Of a stretch of DNA of 64,000 nucleotides, positions 28,699 to 38,300 are shown one piece after another (position 1 is the first letter of the stretch; the number at the start of each line of letters is the position of its first letter). Origin of the DNA: Chloracidobacterium thermophilum B (GTDB taxonomy: Bacteria > Acidobacteriota > Blastocatellia > Chloracidobacteriales > Chloracidobacteriaceae); the NCBI RefSeq assembly GCF_000226295.1, contig NC_016025.1, positions 62,001-126,000 on the forward strand, read 5' to 3'. Position numbers and translations under genes: made by a program. The notes beneath the pieces are model-generated. The model searched no databases, was not told where the DNA came from, and worked only from the letters and a program-made list of their open reading frames with translations.

Positions 28699-30119
28699 AC
28701 CCAACACCATCTCTTTCTGTGCCTTCGGCCGCCAACCCCGGTCTGTGCCCCGTGGTGATGAAGTTTGGCGGCACTTCGGTTCAGGACACGGCGGCCTTTG
28801 AGCGGGTGGCCGCCATCATTCGTCGGCAGCAAGGTCAGCCGCCCCGACAGCAGCCCGTCGTCGTGGTGTCGGCGATGGCCGGGATGACCGATGCGTTGCT
28901 GGATGCCGTCAAGCGTTCCCTGGAACAGGACACGACGGCGGCGCTGGAGTGGCTGGAACCCCATTTTGCCCGCTACAGCGAGGTGGCCGAACGGCTGACC
29001 GAAGGGAGTGCCTACGGTGAGTTCGTCCACGTGCTCTATGCCGCGCGCGAACGCATCGCGCAGGCATTGGAGGTGATGCGCCGCTATCCGGGCACCATTC
29101 CACCGCTGCGCGATGAAGTCGTGGCCTATGGCGAACACCTTTCCGCCGCGCTGCTGACGGCCGTTCTGGCCGGTGACGGTACGCCCTGTCGCACGGTGGA
29201 TGCCCGGACGTGCATCGTGACAGATGATGTTTACGGACGCGCGCGCCCGCGCTGGGAGGCAACCCAGGCCTACACCCGTCAGGTTTTGGGGCCGCTGCTG
29301 GCGGAAGGAGTCATCCCGGTGCTGGGCGGCTTCATCGGCGCGACCTTTGAGGGCGCGACCACGACACTTGGCCGCGGCGGCTCGGATTATTCGGCCACCC
29401 TGATTGGCGCCGCACTTCAGGCCTGCGAAGTCCAGATTTGGACGGATGTCGCCGGCATTTACTCGGCCGATCCACGTCTGGTTGCCCAAGTGCGGCGGCT
29501 GGACACACTGGCTTACGGGGAAGCCACCGATCTGGCGCTCTACGGGGCGAAAGTGTTGCATCCACGCACCATCGAGCCGGTCGAGCGGTTGAGCATTCCG
29601 GTGAGCATTCGCAACTCGTACGACCCGGAAGCTGGCTACTCGACGATTAGGGCTTCATCCGGCGCCCCGGCCGGGGCCATTCTGGCCGTCACCCACCGCA
29701 ACGGTGTGGCCGCCGTTCACGTGCGTCCACGGGGGAGCTGGCGCACGGCCGTGGCCCTGGACGAAATGGCCCAGATTCTGGACGCCCACGGCATCCTGGT
29801 CGAGCACCTGGCGGCCTCGCGCCTGGGGCTGACGGCCACAGTGGAGGACGGCGAGGCACTGGAAGCGGCCCGGCGCGACCTTCAGACCTGTGGCGACGTG
29901 CAGGTGACGACCGACCGCGCGCTGCTGTGTGTCGTCGGCAACTTCGGAACTGAGGCCACGGAACTACATCCGGCGCTGAGCGAAATTCTGGCCGAGTTTC
30001 GTTCCACGCCGCTGTTGCCCCATCCATCGCCCCACGCGCGTCTGTTTCTTCTGGCGGAAGCTGCCGCGCCGACGGCCGTCCAGAAGCTGCACGCGCAGCT
30101 CATTGAAAATCCAGCCTGA
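28695..30119 (+). CDS. lysC: Aspartate kinase
   Basis: A 474-residue monofunctional aspartokinase, first step of the aspartate family pathway. The N-terminal VMKFGGTSV is the kinase signature; GGFIGATFEGATTTLGRGGSDYSATL is the ATP/aspartate site block near residue 215. The C-terminal 150 residues form two ACT domains for feedback control. It lacks a homoserine dehydrogenase domain, unlike ThrA or MetL. It overlaps metX by 4 bases, so its synthesis should be tied to the methionine genes and the upstream SAM-II riboswitch. Confidence 0.95.
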   Translation: MNPTPSLSVPSAANPGLCPVVMKFGGTSVQDTAAFERVAAIIRRQQGQPPRQQPVVVVSAMAGMTDALLDAVKRSLEQDTTAALEWLEPHFARYSEVAERLTEGSAYGEFVHVLYAARERIAQALEVMRRYPGTIPPLRDEVVAYGEHLSAALLTAVLAGDGTPCRTVDARTCIVTDDVYGRARPRWEATQAYTRQVLGPLLAEGVIPVLGGFIGATFEGATTTLGRGGSDYSATLIGAALQACEVQIWTDVAGIYSADPRLVAQVRRLDTLAYGEATDLALYGAKVLHPRTIEPVERLSIPVSIRNSYDPEAGYSTIRASSGAPAGAILAVTHRNGVAAVHVRPRGSWRTAVALDEMAQILDAHGILVEHLAASRLGLTATVEDGEALEAARRDLQTCGDVQVTTDRALLCVVGNFGTEATELHPALSEILAEFRSTPLLPHPSPHARLFLLAEAAAPTAVQKLHAQLIENPA

Positions 30120-30171
30120 GCGTGTCACCGTGTCACCCGTGAAACGCCCCAACTGCCGGAGGTGATCCGCC

Positions 30172-30903
30172 ATGGCGGAACTTTCCGATGCCAGCCTGCT
30201 TGTCCGCTCCTTTATGCGCGCCTACCGCTACACGGTATCCGTCTGGCAACCGGCGCGGCTGACCAAGCCGCTGTCCGCCTGCAAGGTCGGCTTGGTGACG
30301 ACGGCCGCCTTTCACCTGCCCACGCAACCGACGTTTGATCTCAAGCTGGCCGGCGATCCGTCCTTTCGCATCATTCCGACCGACTGTGACCTCACCACGC
30401 TCAAGGTCGGGCATGTCAGCCCTTCGTTTGATCACACGGGTATCGAGCGCGACCCGAACCTGGCACTGCCCATCACCCGTTTTCAGGAACTCGTGGCGGA
30501 AGGTGTCGTGGGCGAACTCAACGCGCGGGCCTGGTCATTTTGCGGTTCGATTGCCAAGCCGGGGGAACTCATTGCCCGTACCGCGCCGGAAGCTGCCGCC
30601 CAGGCCCGGGCCGACGGCGTGGAAGTCGCCCTGCTGACCCCGGTCTGACCGATGTGCAATCAGTCGGTCGGACTGATTCAGGCTGCATTTGAAAACGAAG
30701 GCATCGTGACGGTCTCGATTTCACTGTACCGGTTCGTCACCGAGAAGGTACGTCCGCCGCGCGCCCTGTGGGTACCGTTCCCGCTGGGGTATCCCCTGGG
30801 CGAACCCCACAACCCGGCGCTCCAACGGCGGGTTATCCTGGCGGCGCTGGAGTTGTTGACCGCCGATGAGCCGTTGCCGCTCATCCGCGACTTTCAACCA
30901 TGA
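30172..30903 (+). CDS. GrdB-family selenoprotein (in-frame TGA = selenocysteine)
   Basis: One 243-codon gene of the glycine/sarcosine/betaine reductase selenoprotein B (GRDB) family, read through TGA at 30646-30648. Before the TGA are GDPSFRIIP, HVSPSFDHTGIERDPN, FCGSIAKPGEL and VEVALLTPV; after it, in the same frame, come PMCNQSVGLIQAAFENEGIVTVSIS and PPRALWVPFPLGYPLG. The TGA falls at residue 159, giving U-P-M-C, the redox UxxC motif of this family. A SECIS-like hairpin lies at 30658-30678. The ATG at 30172 follows GGAGGTGA. The reductase partners (GrdA, GrdE) are not here; short stand-alone members have no defined substrate, and a thiol/selenol redox role is likely. Its stop overlaps the cruF start by 4 bases. 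Confidence 0.88.
30658..30678 (+). promoter_or_regulatory. Bacterial SECIS-like hairpin
   Basis: A perfect 8-bp stem AATCAGTC/GACTGATT with a GGTCG loop. The loop begins 17 bases after the TGA, inside the window in which bacterial SECIS loops are found, and starts with G-G-T like the SelB-binding loop of E. coli fdhF (which contains GGUCU). It lies in coding sequence, as bacterial SECIS elements must. Confidence 0.82.
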
Positions 30904-31697
30904 CCGATCTGCTGCATCGCCTGGCGGGGACCGTCCTGCTGCGTCCCTACGTCTTTGTGTTCCTGCTGGCGTACCTGTTTCTGGCTGTGGCGCGGCTGGG
31001 CTGGCTGCGTACCCTGGTCTGGACTGTTACGGCGTATCTCATCGCCTGGGCCTGTGAATGGAGTTCCGTTCACAACGGGTTTCCCTTCGGGCGGTACGAC
31101 TACATTGACCGCACGAGTGACCGCGAACTGTGGGTGGCGGGCGTGCCTTTTTTTGATTCGCTGTCCTTTGCCTTTCTTTCCTTCATCAGCTTTGAAGCGG
31201 CTGTCATCCTGCGTACGCCGTTGACTTCCTGGCATGTGTCGCCCGATGACGCTCCGGCGCGGCGGTCATGGCTGACGACCGTCTATGCCGGACTGCTGAT
31301 GATGTTTCTCGATGTGGTGATTGATCCGGTGACGCTCCAGGGTGAGCGGTGGTTTCTGGGGCAAATCTACGGCTACCCACACGGCGGCCCACACTTTGGC
31401 GTGACGATTGAAAACTATGTCGGGTGGTTTGTGGTCAGCGTACTCATCACCACGACCTTTCGCCTGTGGGAAGCAACGCTGCTGCGTGGTGTGGCGCGCA
31501 CGGGAAGCTTTGCCTTTCCGTTCCAGCATGTTGCTCCGCTGGGGGTCTATTTCGGCATCTTTGCCTTCAACATTGCTGTCACGTTCTGGATTGGCGAGAC
31601 GACCATGGGCTGGGCCAGCACCTTCATCGCGTTCCTCATCGGCTGGATGTTCGTGCAGCACGCCCTCTCGCCCTACCGAAGCCGGTCCGGCGAGTGA
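30900..31697 (+). CDS. cruF: Carotenoid 1,2-hydratase-like membrane protein (CruF family)
   Basis: A 265-residue integral membrane protein with about seven hydrophobic segments. It matches the CruF/DUF422 type: ACEWSSVHNGFPFGRYDY near residue 50, then VPFFDSLSFAFLSF, LDVVIDPV and WFLGQIYGYPHGGPHFGVTIENYVGWF. CruF hydrates the psi end of carotenes such as gamma-carotene on the way to glycosylated carotenoids (myxol-type). That suits a phototroph whose chlorosomes and membranes contain carotenoids. The start overlaps the selenoprotein stop. The partner glycosyltransferase CruG is not nearby. Confidence 0.85.
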   Translation: MTDLLHRLAGTVLLRPYVFVFLLAYLFLAVARLGWLRTLVWTVTAYLIAWACEWSSVHNGFPFGRYDYIDRTSDRELWVAGVPFFDSLSFAFLSFISFEAAVILRTPLTSWHVSPDDAPARRSWLTTVYAGLLMMFLDVVIDPVTLQGERWFLGQIYGYPHGGPHFGVTIENYVGWFVVSVLITTTFRLWEATLLRGVARTGSFAFPFQHVAPLGVYFGIFAFNIAVTFWIGETTMGWASTFIAFLIGWMFVQHALSPYRSRSGE

Positions 31698-31726
31698 CGG
31701 CGGAAACAACAGCCACAGAAAAACAC

Positions 31727-31760
31727 CCCGGCCCGGCGGGTTTACACACGCCGGGCCGGG
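31727..31760. terminator. Terminator between cruF and rpsN
   Basis: A perfect 12-bp stem CCCGGCCCGGCG with its complement and a 10-base loop. On the minus strand it is followed by GGTGTTTTTCTG, so it should end the ribosomal protein transcript; it may also stop cruF transcription from the other side. Confidence 0.75.
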
Positions 31761-31821
31761 TGGGGAAGTCGGTGCTGGTGAACGTAAGGGCCGGTAAGTC
31801 GGTTGCGCCATGTGGCGGACG

Positions 31822-32127
31822 TTACCAACTGGCCTTTCTGACACCCGGAATCTCACCCCGCAGGGCCAGTTCGCGGAACTTGATGCGCGACAGGCCGAAC
31901 CTGCGCAGATACCCGCGTGGGCGTCCCGTGATAGCGCAGCGGTTGCGAATGCGTACCGGGGAGGAGTTGCGCGGCAGGTCCTGGAGCTTGTATAGCGCCG
32001 CTTCGCGCTCTTCGTCAGTTGCGTTCGGGTTGCGGATGATGGCCTTCAGCGCGGCCCGCTTTTCGGCATACTTGGCGACAAGGCGCTTGATTTTCTCAGC
32101 TTTGGCAATGCGACTTTTCTTGGCCAT
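31822..32127 (-). CDS. rpsN: 30S ribosomal protein S14 (uS14), zinc-free form
   Basis: A 101-residue S14. AKKSRIAK starts it, and [27 protein letters not shown] is the hallmark C-terminal block. The long form without CxxC pairs does not bind zinc. It sits alone beside bL31 instead of in the spc operon, where S14 is normally found. The gene for bL31 is 69 bases upstream on the same strand. Zinc-free S14 and L31 copies are often grouped and de-repressed by Zur in zinc shortage; no Zur operator is obvious here. Confidence 0.96.
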   Translation of the reverse strand: MAKKSRIAKAEKIKRLVAKYAEKRAALKAIIRNPNATDEEREAALYKLQDLPRNSSPVRIRNRCAITGRPRGYLRRFGLSRIKFRELALRGEIPGVRKASW

Positions 32128-32196
32128 AACGACTCTCGTGAAATGAGCAATGTTGACTCACCCACCGGCTCTGGCGGGCAGCCGCCACAGTGTCTG

Positions 32197-32484
32197 TCAC
32201 TTTGACGCCTTCGCCGCTGGTTTGTCCGCGGCCCCGGTCGTCTTCTTCCCATAGCGCCGGTTGAAGCGGTCAACGCGCCCGGCGGTGTCCACAAACTTCT
32301 GCTTCCCGGTGAAGAAGGGATGGGAAGCCGCGGAGATGTCCAGCATCACCAGCGGGTATTCCTGCCCGTCAATGGTGATGGTCTTGTTGGTTTTGACTGT
32401 CGAACGGATGATGTAGTTGACATCGGCGGATTCGTCCCGGAACACGACGGGACGGTAATTTTCGGGATGGATGCCTTTTTTCAC
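32197..32484 (-). CDS. rpmE2: 50S ribosomal protein bL31 type B
   Basis: A 95-residue type B bL31. MKKGIHPENYRPVVFRDESAD, SASHPFFTGKQKFVDTAGRVDRFNRRYG in short blocks and the lack of the CxxC zinc ligands identify the type B form. The C-terminal tail is Lys/Ala/Pro-rich. It is followed by rpsN. Whether a zinc-binding type A L31 exists elsewhere cannot be seen. Confidence 0.96.
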   Translation of the reverse strand: MKKGIHPENYRPVVFRDESADVNYIIRSTVKTNKTITIDGQEYPLVMLDISAASHPFFTGKQKFVDTAGRVDRFNRRYGKKTTGAADKPAAKASK

Positions 32485-32712
32485 TGCTCACCTTCCTGCC
32501 AGACGGGCGCCGGATGCTATGCCATTTTCACTGGACGCCCTGTTTGGTCTTGCACAAACTCACCGGCTGAGACGCGCCGGGCCGAAGCCAAAGCGAAACC
32601 GTAATCCTACACGGAAGCGCCGCCCTTCGCCAAGCGCAAATTTTCGGAAAGGATGTATCCCCGCCCCGGCCCCGTGTGCCTGCGGACTGCTGAGGAAGGC
32701 GGGACGTTGCCT

Positions 32713-33420
32713 ATGTCACTTCAGGAACAGGTTGTTGTCATCACCGGCAGTACCGGCGGGTTGGGGCCGGCCGTCGTGCAGGCCTGTCTGCGCGCCGGAG
32801 CCGTGGTTGTAGCGGGTCATCGCGGACACGTTGCCCCCGATGAATGGCGATCCCGGTTTGAGGGCGCAGACGGGCAGCTTGCGCTTGTGTCAGCCGACCT
32901 GACGGATGAAACCAGCGTCCCGGCACTGGCCGACCACGCCATACAGCAGTACGGCCGACTCGACGGCTGGCTCAATCTGGTCGGCGGCTATGCCGGGGGA
33001 ACGCCCGTCGCCGACCTCGAACTGGCAGAGTTTGAAGCCATGCTGACGCTCAACCTGCGGACGGCCTTTCTGGGCAGCCGCGCTGCCTTCCGCGCCATGC
33101 AACCGCGCCGCCGGGGCAGCATCGTCAATGTCTCCTCGCTGGGGGCGCTGCGCGGCACGGCCGGGCATGCCGGTTACGCTGCCGCCAAAGCTGCCGTCAT
33201 CCGCCTGACCGAAACCCTGGCTGCGGAAGGAGCGCCCTACGGGATTCGGGCCAATGTCGTCCTGCCCGGCATGATTGACACGCCGGCCAACCGGGCGGCG
33301 ATGCCGGGGGCGGACCGCGCCACGTGGGTTGCACCGGAAGACATTGCCGCCGTGCTGGTGTTTCTGTTGTCCGATGCCGCCCGGGCCGTCAGTGGCACCA
33401 GCCTTCCGATAGGAGGCTGA
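32713..33420 (+). CDS. SDR-family short-chain dehydrogenase/reductase
   Basis: A 235-residue classical SDR. The cofactor motif TGSTGGLGPAV is at residues 11-21, LNLVGGYAG replaces the usual NNAG block near 90, and the catalytic set Ser (VNVSSLG), Tyr and Lys (YAAAK) lies around residues 140-160. PGMIDTPANRAAMP and SGTSLPIGG close the chain. The substrate is unknown; NADP(H) and NAD(H) cannot be told apart with certainty. I used the ATG at 32713 because the upstream extension is Pro/Arg-rich. Confidence 0.9.
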   Translation: MSLQEQVVVITGSTGGLGPAVVQACLRAGAVVVAGHRGHVAPDEWRSRFEGADGQLALVSADLTDETSVPALADHAIQQYGRLDGWLNLVGGYAGGTPVADLELAEFEAMLTLNLRTAFLGSRAAFRAMQPRRRGSIVNVSSLGALRGTAGHAGYAAAKAAVIRLTETLAAEGAPYGIRANVVLPGMIDTPANRAAMPGADRATWVAPEDIAAVLVFLLSDAARAVSGTSLPIGG

Positions 33421-33467
33421 AAGCTGGCTGGCTGGTTGTGTGCCTGGCGCGTCCGTTCAACCGGTGC

Positions 33468-33980
33468 TCAACCGGCGTTCGTACTGCCGGCCTGGTCAGG
33501 TGGGGGCGGCGCTTGTGGCGGGTCTGACTGGGGCTGGTCTTCGGCGGTGAAGTCGTACTCGACCGGAATTTCCGAGGCGACGAGGTTCCACGCCTGAAAG
33601 GACTTCATCATCGCCATGACGAGGCTCATGTTGCCCTCGATTTTGTAGTCCGGCGATGACAGCGCCCGCTGCACGGTGATTTCACCCCGGTTGAGCCGGG
33701 CCGCCTTGTCGTAAGTCATCGTCGTACGCGACACGAAATTGGCGCTGAAGGGTTCTTCCCGCAGTGCCTGCCATGGGCTGGGGTGGTCTTCGTACTTCCA
33801 TTCGATGGCCTTGCCCTGCTTGAACGTCCACTGGGTCCGCCGGTCCTTGCCGTCCGGGCCGTCATAGACCCGAAAGACGAACGTGCCGTTGAGTTTTTTG
33901 CCATCTGCCAGAAAGCGCGGGTCGGTCTCCATCCGCCGCGCCATTTCATCGAGCCATGCCTTGGAATAGAACTTGATCAT
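33468..33980 (-). CDS. SCP2-like sterol/lipid-carrier domain protein
   Basis: A 170-residue protein with the SCP-2 fold: GTFVFRVYDG, WTFKQGKAIEWKYED and MTYDKAARLNRGEITVQRALSS with a final MSLVMAMMKSFQAWN helix. SCP2 domains bind fatty acyl or other hydrophobic ligands in a tunnel; no catalytic residue is expected. The C-terminal 25 residues are Pro/Gln/Asp-rich and probably disordered. It is divergent from the ATP-grasp gene at 34069. Confidence 0.75.
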   Translation of the reverse strand: MIKFYSKAWLDEMARRMETDPRFLADGKKLNGTFVFRVYDGPDGKDRRTQWTFKQGKAIEWKYEDHPSPWQALREEPFSANFVSRTTMTYDKAARLNRGEITVQRALSSPDYKIEGNMSLVMAMMKSFQAWNLVASEIPVEYDFTAEDQPQSDPPQAPPPPDQAGSTNAG

Positions 33981-34068
33981 AATGCTTCCTGAAGGAACTG
34001 GAGTCCGGGGGAGATTAACGCACAGTCATTCACCGGGTGCGTTGGCGTCAAGCCCTGACAAGGACGCC

Positions 34069-35061
34069 ATGGGGGACGTTCCGGGTGAACCGCGCCTGTG
34101 GTACGTCAACACCGATTTTGAGGCCGAACTGGCGGCTCTGTCGCAGGGGCGGCGCTACGTCCCGACCGGACGCTTTGCGGGACGCAACCGGGTGATCGCC
34201 TACAACCTGCTGAAATACCTGCTCCGGCCCGGTGATGCCCTGCTGACGCCCGACGCCTGGCGGACGTCGTTGGAGGACGTGGCCGCCCGGCGCGGCATCG
34301 CCCTGCTGCCGCAGGAAAGCACGCGGGAGGCGTCTGCCTACCACTTCACGCCCTGGGGCTGGACGCCCACGGCGCTGGCCGTTGGAGTGCGCGCTGGCGC
34401 GCGGCTGTCACCGCCGCCACTGAACAGCGTGGCGCGGGTCAACTCGAAAGTCTACAGCCACAGTCTGGAAGTCGAACTCGCTGTAGCCGATGAACGGGCG
34501 CGGCTGGTGGCGTCCGAGGCGGAACTCATGGCGCATGTGGCGCAGGTCTGTCCGCAGGCGGAAGCCAAATGGGTCATCAAGCACCCTTACGGCGTGGCGG
34601 CCCGCGAGCGGGTGCTGGGGCGGGGGCCCCGGGTGCCGCCGCCGGCCGCCGCCTGGTGTCGCCGGCGCTTTGCCGAAGGGGTGCCACTGCTGTTTGAACC
34701 CTGGTATGACGTGCAGCGGGAATACGGCCTGTGCGGCTTCATTGGCCCTGATGGCGACCTGCGGCTGCCGGGCGTCAGTCGTCCTGTCACCAATGGGGCC
34801 GGTGTGCTCATTGGCTATGAATTGCAGTCTGCATCGCTGCCGGCGGCGGTGTTGTCCCTGGGAAGGCAGGTCGGTGTGCGCCTGGCTGCGGAGGGCTACC
34901 GCGGCCCGTGGGGGATGGACATTCTTGAACACACGCAGGGGTGGCGCTGCCTTCTGGAAATCAATGCCCGCTGGACCGTTGGCTTTCTGGCTCTGTGTGT
35001 GATGGCCCAGTCCGCACAGGGGGTTGAACGCTGGGCGCTGGAGCTGCCGCCCGGCGCCTGA
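34069..35061 (+). CDS. ATP-grasp-like protein of unknown substrate
   Basis: A 330-residue protein with ATP-grasp hallmarks in the second half: KWVIKHPYGVAARERVLG (ATP lysine and glycine-rich loop), LLFEPWYDVQREYGLCGF (hinge), and DILEHTQG ... CLLEINARWTVG with the paired metal-binding Glu/Asn. The first half (PRLWYVNTDFEAELA and DALLTPDAWRTSL) resembles the pre-ATP-grasp Rossmann part. It should join a carboxylate to an amine or thiol using ATP, but the substrate is unknown and no peptide-synthesis neighbours are present. The ATG at 34069 follows AAGGA; an earlier in-frame start at 33973 would overlap the divergent gene. Confidence 0.72.
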   Translation: MGDVPGEPRLWYVNTDFEAELAALSQGRRYVPTGRFAGRNRVIAYNLLKYLLRPGDALLTPDAWRTSLEDVAARRGIALLPQESTREASAYHFTPWGWTPTALAVGVRAGARLSPPPLNSVARVNSKVYSHSLEVELAVADERARLVASEAELMAHVAQVCPQAEAKWVIKHPYGVAARERVLGRGPRVPPPAAAWCRRRFAEGVPLLFEPWYDVQREYGLCGFIGPDGDLRLPGVSRPVTNGAGVLIGYELQSASLPAAVLSLGRQVGVRLAAEGYRGPWGMDILEHTQGWRCLLEINARWTVGFLALCVMAQSAQGVERWALELPPGA

Positions 35062-35310
35062 CGCCGTGCGTTCCGGGCCTGCGCTGCGCGTTCCGGGCCT
35101 GATACGGAAAAACTTCAAAGAATTTTTTTGCGATGCCATAAACCGTTCTATAGCTTGGTTTCAGGCTCACCCAGTCCCTCACAGCCTTCCCCCCTCACCT
35201 GCCTGCTGGAAGGTGTGCGTCCCCGAATCGCGTGAGTCCCATCCGAGGCGTGTCCTGCCGGGAAAGCCGGCGGTGCGCTTGCTTTGGGTTTCAGAAGAGC
35301 GTTTTCGGGT
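35062..35310. other. Upstream region of the bacteriochlorophyll cluster
   Basis: 249 bases with no gene. A 14-base direct repeat GCGTTCCGGGCCTG occurs twice, at 35068 and 35088. An AT-rich tract follows around 35105-35160, where a bchH promoter would be expected, but I cannot place -35/-10 boxes with confidence. Confidence 0.45.
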
Positions 35311-38300
35311 ATGAAGTTTCTTTTCATCGCACTCGATGGACAGGCCGATCTGGCCCTTGCTGTTGCTGCGGCGCGGGTCCGTGAGCAGCACGGCGTCAAT
35401 CTCCAGGTGGCCTTTCACATTGCAGCCGAACTTGACCGGGCTGAGGCCATTGAAAAGCTCCGCGCCGACGCGGCGGAAGCCGACCTGGTGTTTGTCGTCC
35501 ACCAGTTTGACGACGAAAAAATTGCCCTTATCCGGGAGTTGCTCCACCGCCATGCCGCCCGCTACCAGGCTGTCATCTGCGTGATGTGCGCGCCGTCGCT
35601 GATTCGGGAAACACGCCTGGGGCGCTTCATACTGGCCAAAAAGGACGAAGGCGAAACGCCGTGGTATTCACCACTGCGCATGATTCGGGCCGTCAAGGAT
35701 TCCTTCAAAAAGGACGACGACCCGGCCGCCGAACCCAAGGCAGCCCAGCCGCCGGGGCGCACCATGCTCACCATGCTCAAGAATGCCGGGAAGATTATGA
35801 AGTACATCCCCGGCACGGCGCAGGACATTCACGCCTACATGATGAGCATCCAGTACTGGCTCAATGCCTCGGCTGACAATCTGGAGCAGTTTCTGCTGTT
35901 TTTGCTGACGCGCTACACGGAAGCCTACCGTGGCCGTTTCAACCCGAAGCCGCCGGTTGAATACCCCGATGTGGGGCTGTTTCACCCCCGTGAAGGGCGC
36001 ATTGTCGAATCCATCAGGGAACTGCGGGCGCACGTCCCGGCGCGGCCCAATGCCCCCACGATTGGCGTGCTGATGTTGCGGTCCTATCTGCTGTCGGGCA
36101 ACCGGGCGCACTATGCGGCCGTCATCGAAGCCCTTGAACAGCGTGGCGCGAATGTCATTCCGGCCTATGCCTTTGGGTTGGACGGCCGGCCGGCGGTGGA
36201 AAAATACTTCCTCGAACGCGGCCGCCCGGTGGTGGATGCCGTGCTGTCACTGACCGGGTTTTCTCTCGTCGGCGGGCCGGCCTACAACGACGCCCTGGCG
36301 GCCGAGCGGCTGCTGAAGCAGCTTGACGTGCCCTACATCTGCGCGCCCTCGCTGGAGTTTCAGACCATCGAGGAGTGGCTCTCCGACACTCAGGGACTGA
36401 ACCGCCTTCAGGCAACGCTGATGGTCTCCATTCCAGAGCTGGACGGGACGACCGATCAGATTGTCTTTGCCGGCAAGTCCGGGAACTCGCGCCTGCTGGA
36501 ACCCATCCCGGATCGGGTCGAGCGTCTGGTTGGGCGGGTTATGGCGCGGGTCCGGTTGCGCCGCCTGCCGCCGGCCAAACGGCGCGTTGCCATCGTGCTG
36601 TTCAACTTTCCGCCGAGCCAGGGCAACGTTGGCACGGCGGCCTACCTTGATGTGTGGACAAGCCTGCACCGCCTGCTCGGCAAAATGCAGCAGGCTGGCT
36701 ACCACCTCACCGACGTGCCGGCCACGGTGGACGAATTGCGCGACAGCATCGTTCACGGCAATGCCGTCCAGTACGGCCAGCCGGCCAACGTCTGTGACCT
36801 GTTTCCACGGCTGGAATACGAGCGGCTCGTGCCGATCTACCGCGAAATCGAGCGGTCGTGGGGACCCTCGCCAGGTGAAAAGAACGTCTATGGCGGGGAC
36901 TTCGCCATCATGGGACGGGTGTTTGGCAACGTCGGGGTGTTTGTCCAGCCGAGTTTTGGCTTTGAAGATGACCCGATGCGCCTGCTGTTTTCGGAGGATG
37001 TCACGCCCAACCACGGTTTTACCGCCTTTTATGCGTATCTCAACCGGATGTGGGGGGCGGATGTCCTGCTCCACTTCGGAACGCACGGGGCGACGGAGTT
37101 TATGCCCGGCAAGCAGGTTGGGTTGAGCCGGTTCTGCTGGAGCGACCGGCTCATTGGCGACCTGCCTAACATTTATGCCTACTGCGCCAACAACCCGTCG
37201 GAAGGTCTCATTGCGAAGCGCCGGGGTTACGCGACGCTGGTGAGTTACCTCAGCCCGCCCATTGAGGCAGCGGGTCTGTACAAGGAATTCGTGACGCTCA
37301 AGGAAACCATGGACGGTTTCCGCAATGAACCGACCCGGCGCGAGGCCTACGTTCCGGCCATCGTCGAAAAGGCCAAGGAACTCAACCTGCTCGACCACGA
37401 CTTCACTCCCGACGAACTGACAACCGAACGCTTCCAGAAGCTCTACAACGACCTGCTGGAACTGGAGTACAGCCTCATTCCAACGGGGCTGCACACGATG
37501 GATGACGGTCTCGACAGCCAGGAACTCGTCGGCATGCTGCGCGTCGTGGCGGATTTTCCGGTTGCCGGGCAGCGCCTGCCGAGCCTGACCAAAACCGTCC
37601 TGGCTCACTGGGCCGAACTGAACGCGAAGTCGGCCGCCGGAACTGCCGGAGGGGATGACGCGCTGGCGGCCTTTTCACGAAACGTTGAACTGGAGCGACA
37701 GGCGCGGCATTTCATCGGCGAGGCCATCCTGGAAATGCACCAGAAGCGTTCGGCCAGCGCCGGGGCCAGCCACCTGGCCAAACTCTGCCGCGCCAAACGG
37801 AGTCTGTTTGACGCGCACTTTGCATTTCTGTTTGACCTGCACGAAAAGCTCCGCACCAACGCTGAACTCGATGCCATCCTGCGGGCTTTGGACGGGCGCT
37901 ACATTGCGCCGGTGGCGGGCGGGGATGTCGTGCGTGACCCCGGCATTCTTCCGACCGGGCGCAACCTGCATGCCATTGACCCGTACCGCATGCCGACCTA
38001 TGCCGCAACGCGCGAAGCCCAGAAGTCTGTGGAGCAGCTTCTTGAGCGGTATGCGCGCGAACACGGCGGCACACTGCCGCGCAGCGTGGCGCTCGTGCTG
38101 TGGGGTACCGACAACCTGAAAAGTGGCGGCGTGGGCGTGGCCCAGGCCCTGTGGCTGCTGGGAGCGCGGGCCGTGGCCGATGAAATGGGCCGCATTGCCA
38201 ACGTTGAACTCATCCCGCTGACCGAGTTGAGCCGGCCCCGGATTGATGTCGTGCTGACGCTGTCCGGCATCTTCCGGGATGTATTGCCACAGCAGATACG

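Noticed and set aside
30646-30648. The TGA as a real stop giving two short genes, or a sequencing error
   Set aside because: Both sides are in the same frame, both match one family, the TGA falls on the known U position, and a SECIS hairpin follows at the correct distance.
36247-37608. 453-codon open frame on the minus strand
   Set aside because: It lies wholly inside bchH on the opposite strand and has no protein-like features.
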